Below are positions 9,157 to 16,593 of a DNA stretch of 64,000 bases, piece by piece. The DNA comes from an uncultured Marinobacter sp. Its GTDB lineage: Bacteria > Pseudomonadota > Gammaproteobacteria > Pseudomonadales > Oleiphilaceae. Numbering within the stretch: the stretch's first letter is position 1; each line of letters begins with the position of its first letter. Position numbers and translations under genes: made by a program. The stretch covers positions 248,001-312,000 of the forward strand of contig NZ_CANLBK010000003.1 in the NCBI RefSeq assembly GCF_947488835.1. Reading direction: 5' to 3'. The notes below the pieces were generated by a model. It was not told the DNA's origin, searched no databases, and saw only the letters and a program-made list of their open reading frames with translations.

Positions 9157-9505
9157 AGCAGAGTTACTCCTCTTTTCAGAGATAGCGTAGTAATGGTCGG
9201 TCCCCCTGCTGCTCAGTTCGCTTAAAAATAATTTCGGCCGTTTAAATTTTAGCAGAGCCTGTGCAGTGGGGAATTACAGGCCTGCAATCACCAGCTCTAT
9301 TTGCCCAGGCAAATATTCGCCCGGGGAGCAATTTATCGCCCCAGGGCCGAGCATAAGCTTGCCCATCGCAGAACAGCGCTTTGCGGAAAACCTTTTAGAT
9401 ACTGTTTTTAAAGAACTTTACCAACCTGGCACGGGCTTTGTTTATATCTTTTTGTCCAGGGAACACCCAAGGACATTCATTCATTAAAACGTCATGGAGC
9501 AGACT
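9157..9505. other. 349-base divergent intergenic region upstream of hcp
   Basis: No convincing gene. It holds promoters for the cyclase (minus) and hcp (plus). Visible elements are a 16-base palindrome ATTTGCCCAGGCAAAT at 9299-9314, an interrupted inverted repeat GCCCGGGG / CCCC-A-GGGC at 9319-9347, and a sigma-54-like element at 9427-9442. The palindromes lie ~100-130 bases upstream of the sigma-54-like element, where activator sites of such promoters usually sit. Confidence 0.5.
9427..9442 (+). promoter_or_regulatory. Sigma-54 (RpoN)-like promoter of hcp
   Basis: The sequence TGGCACG-GGCT-TTGTT matches the -24/-12 consensus TGGCACG-N4-TTGCW except for C to T in the -12 GC. It lies 63 bases before the hcp ATG, giving a predicted start near 9453. 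RpoN control of hcp operons is known from Vibrio cholerae. The -12 mismatch lowers confidence. Confidence 0.5.
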
Positions 9506-10024
9506 ATGCCAACTCCTTGTTATATCTCGATCGAAGGTAAAACTCAGGGCAACATCACCGCTGGTGCATTCACGTCCGATTCCGTAGGCAACATCTACGT
9601 TGAAGGTCATGAAGACGAAGTACTGGTTCAGGAATTCAGCCACGTTGTTACCGTTCCTACCGATCCCCAGTCCGGCCAGCCTTCCGGCCAGCGTGTACAC
9701 AAGCCGTTCAAGTTCACATCCGCGCTGAACAAAGCCACACCGCTGATGTACAACGCTCTGGCTTCTGGCGAAATGCTGCCAAAGGTTGAGCTCAAGTGGT
9801 ACCGCACGTCTGTTGAAGGCAAGCAGGAGCATTTCTTCTCCACCATCCTGGAAGATGCCACCATCATCGACATCAACTGCACCATGCCACACTGTCAGGA
9901 CGCAGCCAGCGCTGACTTCACCCAGCTGGTTACCGTTTCCCTGTCCTACCGCAAGGTAACCTGGGAGCACGCAGTTGCAGGCACTTCCGGTGCTGACGAC
10001 TGGCGTTCGCCGATCGAGGCGTAA
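9506..10024 (+). CDS. hcp: Type VI secretion tube protein Hcp
   Basis: A 172-residue Hcp-family protein, which stacks as hexameric rings to form the inner tube of the type VI secretion system and is itself secreted. It begins 'MPTPCYISIEGKTQGNITAG' and carries family features such as 'RVHKPFKFTSALNKATPLMY' and the C-terminal 'VTVSLSYRKVTWEH'. The length is exactly typical. The start is at 9506, six bases after GGAG; an in-frame ATG at 9494 would add four residues but leaves the site inside the gene. No other T6SS core gene is in the window, so this is an orphan hcp. It is followed by a strong terminator and then an unknown gene and two lipoproteins. Confidence 0.95.
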   Translation: MPTPCYISIEGKTQGNITAGAFTSDSVGNIYVEGHEDEVLVQEFSHVVTVPTDPQSGQPSGQRVHKPFKFTSALNKATPLMYNALASGEMLPKVELKWYRTSVEGKQEHFFSTILEDATIIDINCTMPHCQDAASADFTQLVTVSLSYRKVTWEHAVAGTSGADDWRSPIEA

Positions 10025-10031
10025 TAACCCC

Positions 10032-10066
10032 AGAAGGGGCCTCTCTGGAGGGGCCCCTTCTATATT
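10032..10066 (+). terminator. Terminator of hcp
   Basis: Perfect 10-bp stem AGAAGGGGCC / GGCCCCTTCT with a 10-base loop, followed by TATATTTT. It lies seven bases after the hcp stop and is a convincing intrinsic terminator, perhaps leaky into the next gene. Confidence 0.8.
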
Positions 10067-10081
10067 TTCAAGGATGAAAAT

Positions 10082-10429
10082 ATGGACACTCAATTATCGT
10101 CCGAAGATATTGATAAAACCAGAGCGATAATGAAGGCATTCTACGGCCAATCAGTTGCTTCGGGTTTCACTGAAAGCAGCGTAACTGAAGAGACGGTCCG
10201 GGCGATTGCCCACATGCTTGTCGAAACGGTTGATTGCAGCAAGTGGATTGATGCTGTTCCTTCCCCGCAGGATCTGCTGCGGCCAACTCGTAGGATCACA
10301 AAATGGGCTTTACGCCTGATTCGCGAGGCAGGAAAACCTTTTCTGCAGAATGAAGTGAGGGTAAGCTGGCTGTGCCGGAATGTCCGTTCTGGCCAGTTCA
10401 GAACCTCTATCGAAACGACTTTGAGATGA
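10082..10429 (+). CDS. Unknown 115-residue protein downstream of hcp
   Basis: I do not recognise this protein. It is soluble, has no signal peptide, and has an acidic helical N-terminus ('SSEDIDKTRAIMKAFYGQ') and a basic C-terminal half ('RPTRRITKWALRLIREAG', 'RVSWLCRNVRSGQF'). A good AAGGATG ribosome site precedes the ATG. Base composition here is visibly AT-richer than in the genes around it. Position directly behind an orphan hcp is a common place for type VI cargo effectors or adaptors, but no toxin motif is visible, so that is only a hypothesis. Confidence 0.7.
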   Translation: MDTQLSSEDIDKTRAIMKAFYGQSVASGFTESSVTEETVRAIAHMLVETVDCSKWIDAVPSPQDLLRPTRRITKWALRLIREAGKPFLQNEVRVSWLCRNVRSGQFRTSIETTLR

Positions 10430-10439
10430 GTTTTCCGCT

Positions 10440-10889
10440 ATGTCAAGGATCGGTCTAGTTATAGCTTTTTTGCTTCTGCTCTCGGGCTGCGCGTCCCATT
10501 CTTCATTGATCATCCAGCCATATGGCGAAATATCCATAGAAGTGCCAGACGATATGTTTTCCTCCGTTAAGGTGAGGGACGGTGAGCTCCTTTTTTTGAG
10601 GAATAACCGGATCATCGGCTTCGTCAAATCAGACGAGATCCCCAACACAGTTAGCTCAGACACTGCGAGTGAAACATCTAAAGCTCTATATGAAAGCGCA
10701 GCTCAGGGATCCAGCAAACCAATCTGGATAGAGTCTATTCCTGACGCTCAGGCATTTGGCGTAGTTCAAGGAGATTTTAGAACAATTTTCATCGTGCCTG
10801 ATGGCTCTGCCCAATCCCTCATTACCTTCCAAGGGCCGACGGAAGGTTCAGATTCTGCTCGCATTAATGGCGTGAAGGTTTCCCAATAA
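10440..10889 (+). CDS. Lipoprotein, first of a paralogous pair
   Basis: A 149-residue predicted lipoprotein with signal 'GLVIAFLLLLSGC' and lipobox LSGC, the Cys being residue 17. The mature part starts with 'SLIIQPYGEISIEVPDDMF' and 'LLFLRNNRIIGFVKSDEIP'. The following gene encodes a clear paralogue of the same size and layout. The residues after the Cys (Ala-Ser) do not give an inner-membrane retention signal, so outer-membrane sorting is likely. It begins 10 bases after the preceding gene. Family unknown; periplasm-facing immunity protein is one possibility because of the hcp context. Confidence 0.75.
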   Translation: MSRIGLVIAFLLLLSGCASHSSLIIQPYGEISIEVPDDMFSSVKVRDGELLFLRNNRIIGFVKSDEIPNTVSSDTASETSKALYESAAQGSSKPIWIESIPDAQAFGVVQGDFRTIFIVPDGSAQSLITFQGPTEGSDSARINGVKVSQ

Positions 10890-10960
10890 TTTCGTTCGCG
10901 GGTCACCATTCCGGAGCTTGCTGGAACCCTCTTTCAGATAAGACAAGGAAGCCTGAAAAA

Positions 10961-11398
10961 ATGAAACTCTTTAGCACAGCCATATTTTTACTGTTTTTAT
11001 CGGGCTGCAGCTCGGTTCAGCTGATATCGTTTTCGCGAAGTCAGGATTACTCGGTGTCTGTGGGTTCTTCTTTATTCGATGCAGTGCGTATTGATGAAAA
11101 TGACACATCCCTCTTCCGTAAAGGAAAAGCCGTTGGGTTCATCCGCATTGAACCTGTCCCCGAAGGCTCCAAGTCAGCGGAAGCTTTTCTGAACGAGCTT
11201 AAACTCAGCTCTGAATCTGCATCCACCAACACAACGCCAATGATTCTCCCCTCTGGCTTCACGGGGTTTGCTGCAAAAAATCGCAACTATGTGACTGGCT
11301 ATCTGATCAGCGAAACACACTCCGACTCCATTCTTATTTTCAGCTTCCCTGAAGATGACTTCGATGAAATCGCCAAGACAGTCTCGGCCGGAATTTAA
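10961..11398 (+). CDS. Lipoprotein, second of a paralogous pair
   Basis: A 145-residue predicted lipoprotein with signal 'STAIFLLFLSGC' and lipobox LSGC. The segment 'SLFDAVRIDENDTSLFRKGK' followed by 'AVGFIRIEPVP' aligns with 'DMFSSVKVRDGELLFLRNNR' plus 'IIGFVKSDEIP' of the upstream lipoprotein, showing tandem duplication and divergence. The C-terminal half ('SDSILIFSFPEDDF') parallels 'SAQSLITFQGP' in the first copy. It ends in an AT-rich region before a large inverted repeat. Function unknown. Confidence 0.75.
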   Translation: MKLFSTAIFLLFLSGCSSVQLISFSRSQDYSVSVGSSLFDAVRIDENDTSLFRKGKAVGFIRIEPVPEGSKSAEAFLNELKLSSESASTNTTPMILPSGFTGFAAKNRNYVTGYLISETHSDSILIFSFPEDDFDEIAKTVSAGI

Positions 11399-11409
11399 TC
11401 CGTCGCCTT

Positions 11410-11455
11410 CAGACAAACTGTCACCACTTATTTTTATCTGGTGACGTTTTGTCTG
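11410..11455. terminator. Large imperfect inverted repeat after the lipoprotein genes
   Basis: Two 17-base arms (11410-11426, CAGACAAACTGTCACCA; 11439-11455, TGGTGACGTTTTGTCTG) pair with two central mismatches around a 12-base AT-rich loop. It starts 12 bases after the last stop codon. It could end the transcript, though no long T run follows. A 7-base direct repeat CGTCGCC flanks it at 11401-11407 and 11459-11465. Confidence 0.5.
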
Positions 11456-11541
11456 ACTCGTCGCCGAGAATCTAGTAAATTGGCAGGTACCCTAACAAAA
11501 CCGATTTACCTGATCATGAGGCGCGTAGTCCTTCGATTGAC

Positions 11542-12240
11542 ATGAAACACCCGAAATCTCAAATGCGTCAGCTAGGCGCGCTGATGTGCACTGTTACAGA
11601 GCAGATTCTCTGGCAACCCGCTGCAAACCAGGTTCAGGCACAAGCGCCCGGGAGCACTCTGGTGTGCCGGGTAGGCTCAGGCCAGGCGACCTATCACCGC
11701 TTTAACCCACAGCCAAAGCAGCACCAGATCACTTATGGCCTTCGCATGATTCAGGCCAAACACCATCCCGCCACAGCGAGCGGCTGGCTCTCCAGCCGGG
11801 AGATCCACAGGCGCGGATATTTCGACGGTGAGCTGAATACACTGAATCTGCTGGCACACACCTGCTGCCATGAGTTCGCCCATTTGCTGCAACACAGTGC
11901 GGGCCACAGGTTTCCTGGCTCGGTTCACAACCGGCACTTCTATAACATTCTTGATGGTCTGCATGAGAATGGAGAAGCAGGTGTCGTGCGAGAAGTATTA
12001 GCGGAGCGCGCGGAACAGCAGGGCATCGATCTGCCTCAGCAGTCTTTCGAAATGCCTGATATCAATAAACAGAAGGCGGCGTGGAACCTTGGCGAAGCTG
12101 TGGCCTTCGACCAGGGTTTGCGGGAATTTCAGGGCGATATTACGCGAGTTAACCGCAAAACCTGTACTGTGGACGGCACGGGCAAGTCCCGGGGTATGCG
12201 TTATCGGGTACCCATGCAGATGCTTCGGCGTATAAGCTAG
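11542..12240 (+). CDS. SprT/zincin-like metalloprotease family protein
   Basis: A 232-residue protein with a zincin motif 'CHEFAHLLQH' (near residue 111), followed by 'SVHNRHFYNIL', which can supply the third zinc ligand. This arrangement matches SprT-like/WLM-type metallopeptidase folds. The last ~45 residues ('FQGDITRVNRKTCTVDGTGK') look like a small beta domain. There is no signal peptide, so a cytoplasmic location is expected. The substrate is unknown. SprT-like proteases in eukaryotes act in DNA-protein crosslink repair, but no such role is shown here. It is separated from the lipoprotein gene by a hairpin and likely has its own promoter. Confidence 0.65.
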   Translation: MKHPKSQMRQLGALMCTVTEQILWQPAANQVQAQAPGSTLVCRVGSGQATYHRFNPQPKQHQITYGLRMIQAKHHPATASGWLSSREIHRRGYFDGELNTLNLLAHTCCHEFAHLLQHSAGHRFPGSVHNRHFYNILDGLHENGEAGVVREVLAERAEQQGIDLPQQSFEMPDINKQKAAWNLGEAVAFDQGLREFQGDITRVNRKTCTVDGTGKSRGMRYRVPMQMLRRIS

Positions 12241-12305
12241 TCCGATGCTGCTATTCTCTGTGTTAGAGCAGGATCAGAAAAACAATCATAAAAAGGATGT
12301 CGACC

Positions 12306-13688
12306 GTGAAGCCTCTCAGCCCCACCGACCAACTTTTTCTCTGGCTGGAAAAGCGCCAGCAACCCATGCATGTGGGTGGGCTGCAGATTTTTTCGTTTCC
12401 CGAGGACGCGCCTGACGATTATGTCGCAAGGCTCGCGGAGCAACTGCGAAAAGACACGCAAGTAACGGCGCCTTTCAACCTGCGGCTAGACAGTCGTTTG
12501 GCGCAACCTGTGTGGGTGCACGACGAACACCTGGATCTGGAGCACCACTTCCGCTTTGAGGCCTTGCCTACACCCGGTCGTATTCGTGAGTTACTTGCGT
12601 TTGTTTCCGCCGAGCACTCCCACCTGATGGATCGGGAGCGGCCCTTGTGGGAGTTCCATCTTATTGAGGGGCTTGGCGACAGGCAGTTTGCGGTTTACGT
12701 GAAGGTGCACCATTCCCTGGTGGATGGCATTTCCGCCATGAGAATGACTCAGAAAATGCTGTCTTCGGATCCCTCCAAGCGCAACATGCCGCCCGTTTGG
12801 GACATGGCTGTACGACAAGGGCAAAGCGGGGGCAGAAGCAGCCCCTCGCTCTGGCAGAGTATCAGCCATTTACTCGGGGAATCAGGGAAGCAGCTTGGGA
12901 CTGTGCCGGCAGTCGCTCGGGAATTACTGCGCTCGGTGAATAAGGCCCGCAAAGACCCTGTATACAACTCTATGTTCCATGCGCCACGCAGCGTTTTGAA
13001 TCGAAAAATTACCGGCTCCCGTCGATTCGCAGCTCAGTCTTACTGCCTGAAACGCATCAAAGCGGTTTGCCATGGGTACAACGCAACTGTGAACGATGTG
13101 GTCACCGCTATGTGCGCCAGTGCTTTGCGTACCTATTTGATGAACCTGGATGCGCTGCCAGAAAAGCCATTGATTGCGATGGTTCCGGTTTCTTTGCGCA
13201 AGTATCAGAAGTCAGGGGAGGATCAAGCGGAAGGCAATCACGTGGGCGTTATTCTGGCCAATCTGCACACGGATGAAAGCCACGCTGGTGAGCGGCTCAG
13301 GAAGATTCACCAAGGCATACAGGAAGCAAAGGAACGTTATGCCCACATGTCGCCTGAAGAGATTCTCAACTACACCGCTCTTACCTTGGCGCCGGCGTGC
13401 TTTCACCTTCTTACTGGCATGGTTCCAAAGTGGCAAACGTTCAATGTGGTGATTTCCAACGTACCCGGGCCAAAAGAAACCTCTTACTGGAACGGCGCCA
13501 AGCTGGAGGGTATGTATCCGGTATCGATTGCCATGGATCGCATGGCATTGAATATGACACTGACCAGCTACAACGATCAGGTGGAGTTTGGCCTGATTGG
13601 TTGTCGCCGCACCTTACCGAGCCTCCAGAGGATGCTGGATTATCTGGAGGACGGTTTGGTGGAGTTGGAGCAGGATATGGCTAGTTGA
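12306..13688 (+). CDS. Wax ester synthase/diacylglycerol acyltransferase (WS/DGAT)
   Basis: A 460-residue bifunctional acyltransferase that joins acyl-CoA to fatty alcohols or diacylglycerol, making storage lipid at the cytoplasmic membrane. The catalytic motif HHxxxDG is intact as 'HHSLVDG' at 135-141, and the structural motif 'NVVISNVPGP' and the ending 'GCRRTLPSLQRMLDYLE' are conserved. From memory it is very similar to the wax synthases of Marinobacter hydrocarbonoclasticus, including the start 'MKPLSPTDQLFLWLEKRQQP'. The GTG at 12306 is preferred: AAGG lies nine bases upstream, whereas for the ATG at 12297 it would be immediately adjacent. Its end overlaps the convergent TM2 gene by 8 bases. 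Confidence 0.95.
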   Translation: MKPLSPTDQLFLWLEKRQQPMHVGGLQIFSFPEDAPDDYVARLAEQLRKDTQVTAPFNLRLDSRLAQPVWVHDEHLDLEHHFRFEALPTPGRIRELLAFVSAEHSHLMDRERPLWEFHLIEGLGDRQFAVYVKVHHSLVDGISAMRMTQKMLSSDPSKRNMPPVWDMAVRQGQSGGRSSPSLWQSISHLLGESGKQLGTVPAVARELLRSVNKARKDPVYNSMFHAPRSVLNRKITGSRRFAAQSYCLKRIKAVCHGYNATVNDVVTAMCASALRTYLMNLDALPEKPLIAMVPVSLRKYQKSGEDQAEGNHVGVILANLHTDESHAGERLRKIHQGIQEAKERYAHMSPEEILNYTALTLAPACFHLLTGMVPKWQTFNVVISNVPGPKETSYWNGAKLEGMYPVSIAMDRMALNMTLTSYNDQVEFGLIGCRRTLPSLQRMLDYLEDGLVELEQDMAS

Positions 13689-14088
13689 ACTTCACTTCGC
13701 GGTTCCGCTCTGAAATCTGGTCATTCAAGGTCCAGAAGTCGTAGAGAATTCCAATCAGGAAGAGGCCGCCGGTCAACAGGTAGATGATGCCTGTGATCCA
13801 TTTGCCCATGTACATCCGGTGTAAGCCAAATACGCCGGTGAAGGTGAGTAGCAACCAGCCGATGTTGTAGTCGACTTCGCCTTCTCTAAACCTGCTGTCT
13901 GCCTGTTCGTCCATGGAGGGGATCAGGAAGAAGTCGATTATCCAGCCGATCAGAAAGAATCCGAACGTAAAAAACCAGATGGTTCCGGTGATGGGTTTGC
14001 CGTAATAAAAACGGTGTGCGCCCAGAAATCCGAAGATCCAGAGTAGGTATCCAAACAGTTTGCTGTGCGTATCTGGGCGGTTGAGCAT
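13681..14088 (-). CDS. TM2-domain membrane protein (two TM2 units)
   Basis: A 135-residue small membrane protein with two TM2 domains. Each unit has the pattern 'GxxGxHRxYxGK' followed by two hydrophobic helices: 'FGFLGAHRFYYGKPITGTIW' in the first half and 'TGVFGLHRMYMGKWITGIIY' in the second. A charged linker (DEQADSRFREGE) joins them. The function of bacterial TM2 proteins is not known. It is convergent with the wax synthase gene and overlaps its last codons by 8 bases. Confidence 0.85.
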   Translation of the reverse strand: MLNRPDTHSKLFGYLLWIFGFLGAHRFYYGKPITGTIWFFTFGFFLIGWIIDFFLIPSMDEQADSRFREGEVDYNIGWLLLTFTGVFGLHRMYMGKWITGIIYLLTGGLFLIGILYDFWTLNDQISERNREVKFN

Positions 14089-14168
14089 TATGGCTCCGGT
14101 ATCGGTTATTTGTGGTTTTTATATGGGGTGGGTTTTGAATTCCACAAGGCCTATTCATTATGGTGCCG

Positions 14169-14261
14169 GGCTAGAGGGCCAGGTTTATTCTCCTTGGGAA
14201 AAACAACTCGCTGCGCTCAGACATCTTTTTCCTGGCGGAGAATAAACCTGGCCCTCCAGCC
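14169..14261. repeat. Intergenic hairpin repeat, copy 1 (conserved loop, private stem)
   Basis: Arms 14169-14193 and 14237-14261 pair over 25 bases with one mismatch, 20 of them without a break. The enclosed 43-base core contains AAAAA, the block ACTCGCTGCGCTCAGACATC, and TTTTT, which pair to extend the stem and leave the block as an apical loop. The same core, nearly base for base, lies at 31795-31835 within unrelated arms. It sits downstream of the AraC-type regulator stop on the minus strand, so it may end that transcript, but its loop conservation suggests a further role. Confidence 0.85.
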
Positions 14262-14308
14262 TTCGAACAATTGAGATAACTCCGGGCACTGCATCGTTTA
14301 GAAAGGTG

Positions 14309-15415
14309 TCATGGCCCCAGCTCTGGTGCTGGGTCGGGGCCGCCTTCCCGGAATTCGCTGGCGGATTTTCCGGTCCATTTTTTGAACGCTCGACTGAAGT
14401 TGGAGAGGTCGGCGTAGCCCAGTTCGTAGGCGATTTCGCTCACGGATTGGTTGGTGTAGCGCAATAGTTGAATGGCGCGGTCTTTGAGTACTGATTCCAC
14501 GATTTCGCGGTAGCTGGTTTCGCGGTCCGCCAGACGGCGCTTTAGTGTGCGTGAGGAGACGCAGAAGCGTTCTGCCATGACCTCCAGCGAGGGCAGTGGC
14601 CCTGGCATCAGGCGCAGCAGGTTGCGTACGGCGAGGGCCAGGTCGCCCTGTTCTTTTAGTGCTTTCTGTAATTCATATTCGCACTCATCGCTGGCCATGC
14701 GGGAGGCGTCTGCATCGGCCAGTCTCATGCGCACATCCAGTAGTGCTTTCGGGAGCACCAGTAATTCGTCTGGCTGGTTATACTCGAATGTAACGGGCAA
14801 CTGGTCTGCAAACTGGCGGTAGTAGGCGGGCTCAGGGCCCTTCAGGCGCACGCTGACGCCGGGCAGTTTACCGTCGCTCGTGGAAAATCCGCGGTTTTCC
14901 GCATCGCTGCGGTCGAGCAGTTGTTCCGTGAGCATCACCAGTGTTGCACACACGGTTTCTACCAGAAACGGATCAAGGCCGGGCACTTCGAATTCCGTGC
15001 ATAGCTTCACGAGTACACTGTCTTCGGTTTCTGCCTGGCTCATGCTCAGAAACGGTGCTCTTAGCTGTAGATAACGGCGAACAGAATCAAGGGCCCCGGC
15101 AAGGGTGGGGCTGGTTAATGCAGCAAACCCCAGAGTGCCGTGGATGGTAACCCGCAGCTCCCGGGCTAGTACGAAACTCAGCCCATCTTTGCCCGCCAGC
15201 TTCACGGCACGCTCGGCCATCACGATGGCATCGGTCACAAACACTCGGCTGTCGTTAGCTTTCAGGTCGTCGGAGCTGAAGTTCAGGCCTTCGTAGAGCA
15301 GGCGCTCGTTATGGCCAAGCTGCCTTACAGTCTGGGCCAATAACCGCATATACACGCCCGGCACCAGGAATAGTCCCAGCATCTGCCGTTCTTTTTCCGA
15401 CCCGGAGATCGCCAT
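14309..15415 (-). CDS. AraC-family transcriptional regulator (OruR/ArgR-like)
   Basis: A 368-residue regulator with an N-terminal arabinose-binding-type ligand domain (about 20-210) and a C-terminal AraC double helix-turn-helix domain ('AERFCVSSRTLKRRLADRET', then 'QSVSEIAYELGYADLSNFSR', then 'AFKKWTGKSASEFR'). This layout is that of OruR and related regulators that control nearby catabolic or lipid genes. It is divergent from the metal-dependent hydrolase gene with 221 bases between the starts, making that gene and the following ones likely targets. The effector is unknown. Confidence 0.9.
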   Translation of the reverse strand: MAISGSEKERQMLGLFLVPGVYMRLLAQTVRQLGHNERLLYEGLNFSSDDLKANDSRVFVTDAIVMAERAVKLAGKDGLSFVLARELRVTIHGTLGFAALTSPTLAGALDSVRRYLQLRAPFLSMSQAETEDSVLVKLCTEFEVPGLDPFLVETVCATLVMLTEQLLDRSDAENRGFSTSDGKLPGVSVRLKGPEPAYYRQFADQLPVTFEYNQPDELLVLPKALLDVRMRLADADASRMASDECEYELQKALKEQGDLALAVRNLLRLMPGPLPSLEVMAERFCVSSRTLKRRLADRETSYREIVESVLKDRAIQLLRYTNQSVSEIAYELGYADLSNFSRAFKKWTGKSASEFREGGPDPAPELGP

Positions 15416-15636
15416 AGGTTGCCCTTGCTTGCCTGAATGAATACGTCACAAAGACTCTAGCAGAAGCCCGCAGCCATGGCAGTGGGGCCGGTTGCACCTG
15501 GTGTTCCGTCACGTTGGCCAACTTTTATGCCGCTCTGTCCTATTTTGAATGGTGACCGGCCTGCTTTCGCATTCATCCCGACAGTGGACTCCGACACACT
15601 GAAGCCATGTCATCAGCCAATGTGAGGAGTAGACCC

Positions 15637-16542
15637 ATGCTGAGTACAAAAGCCGTCGAAAAGCAGGTTGCCGCAGCAAACCGGGCATCAAAAACGCCGG
15701 ATAACGTCAACATCAAGGCTCAACGTATGGGGTTCGAGTTTGATGAGCAGGTGCCCCAGTACTGGTTGGAGGAGAGCCCTTTTCTGAGCCACATGATGAA
15801 CGCACTTTCGGTGCTCTTTCCTCAGGGCGAGCAGTTTTTTGTGGACTCTGTGCGTGCCTATCGGGATCAGATTAACGATCCCAAACTGAAAGCCGAAGTG
15901 CGGGGTTTTATCGGCCAGGAGGCCATGCACTCCCTGGAGCATATGGCCATGAACCAGCATGTGCGGGATCAGGGCATGCCGATTGAGGACATGGAAAAGC
16001 ATCTCAAAGTGGTTCTGGACGCCACCAAACTGCTGCCAAAGCGCCACCAACTGGCCATTACCTGTGCCCTTGAGCACATGACGGCCATGATGGCGGATAT
16101 GCTTCTGGAGCGTGACGATGTGCGTGAGGGCATGCACGAAACCATGCGCCCACTCTGGGCATGGCACGCTATCGAGGAAACCGAGCACAAGGCGGTGGCT
16201 TACGATGTGTTTCAGGAAGTTGGGGGCACCTACGCCGAAAGAACCTTTTATCTGGTGTTCAGCACAGCGGCACTAGGGGTCATGACCTCTTATTTCACCG
16301 GCCGATTGATGCTGAACGACGCCAAAGGCTTCTCGATTACCGATACCGCCAAAGGCCTGTGGCGTACATGGGGAAAAAATGGCACCTTCTCAAGCCTGGT
16401 TCCGGTCTGGCTCAGTTACTTCAAGCCGGGGTACCACCCATGGGATCACGACAACAGCGAGCTAATCGCACGTTTCAAGGAGGAGATCCAGTCTTATATA
16501 GCGCCTCAGTACCAGGGTGGGAATCGCAAAACCCTGCAGTAA
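15637..16542 (+). CDS. Predicted metal-dependent hydrolase, PF10118 family
   Basis: A 301-residue helical protein of the 'predicted metal-dependent hydrolase' family. Histidine/glutamate pairs consistent with a di-metal site are seen in 'GQEAMHSLEHMAMNQH', 'CALEHMTAMMADML' and 'WHAIEETEHKAVAYD', a ferritin-like pattern. There is a hydrophobic segment near 'TFYLVFSTAALGVMTSYF'. The true reaction is unknown. Start chosen at 15637, seven bases after GAGGAG; the ATG at 15607 lacks such a site. The divergent AraC regulator probably controls it, and a short-chain dehydrogenase lies nearby, a grouping seen in lipid-metabolising bacteria. Confidence 0.8.
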   Translation: MLSTKAVEKQVAAANRASKTPDNVNIKAQRMGFEFDEQVPQYWLEESPFLSHMMNALSVLFPQGEQFFVDSVRAYRDQINDPKLKAEVRGFIGQEAMHSLEHMAMNQHVRDQGMPIEDMEKHLKVVLDATKLLPKRHQLAITCALEHMTAMMADMLLERDDVREGMHETMRPLWAWHAIEETEHKAVAYDVFQEVGGTYAERTFYLVFSTAALGVMTSYFTGRLMLNDAKGFSITDTAKGLWRTWGKNGTFSSLVPVWLSYFKPGYHPWDHDNSELIARFKEEIQSYIAPQYQGGNRKTLQ

Positions 16543-16559
16543 TTCAAGGATGCAAACAC

Positions 16560-16587
16560 GCAGGCTGGCCATGTAGAGCCGGCCTGC
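16560..16587. terminator. Hairpin between convergent genes
   Basis: Ten-base arms GCAGGCTGGC and GCCGGCCTGC pair with one G-U-type position around an 8-base loop, between the convergent stops at 16542 and 16594. There is no T run on the plus strand, so it is a weak or factor-assisted terminator at best. Confidence 0.4.
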
Positions 16588-16593
16588 CCAGCT

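Noticed and set aside
9266..9487. 73-codon open frame upstream of hcp
   Set aside because: It covers the palindromes and the sigma-54-like element, lacks a ribosome site and has no protein-like features.
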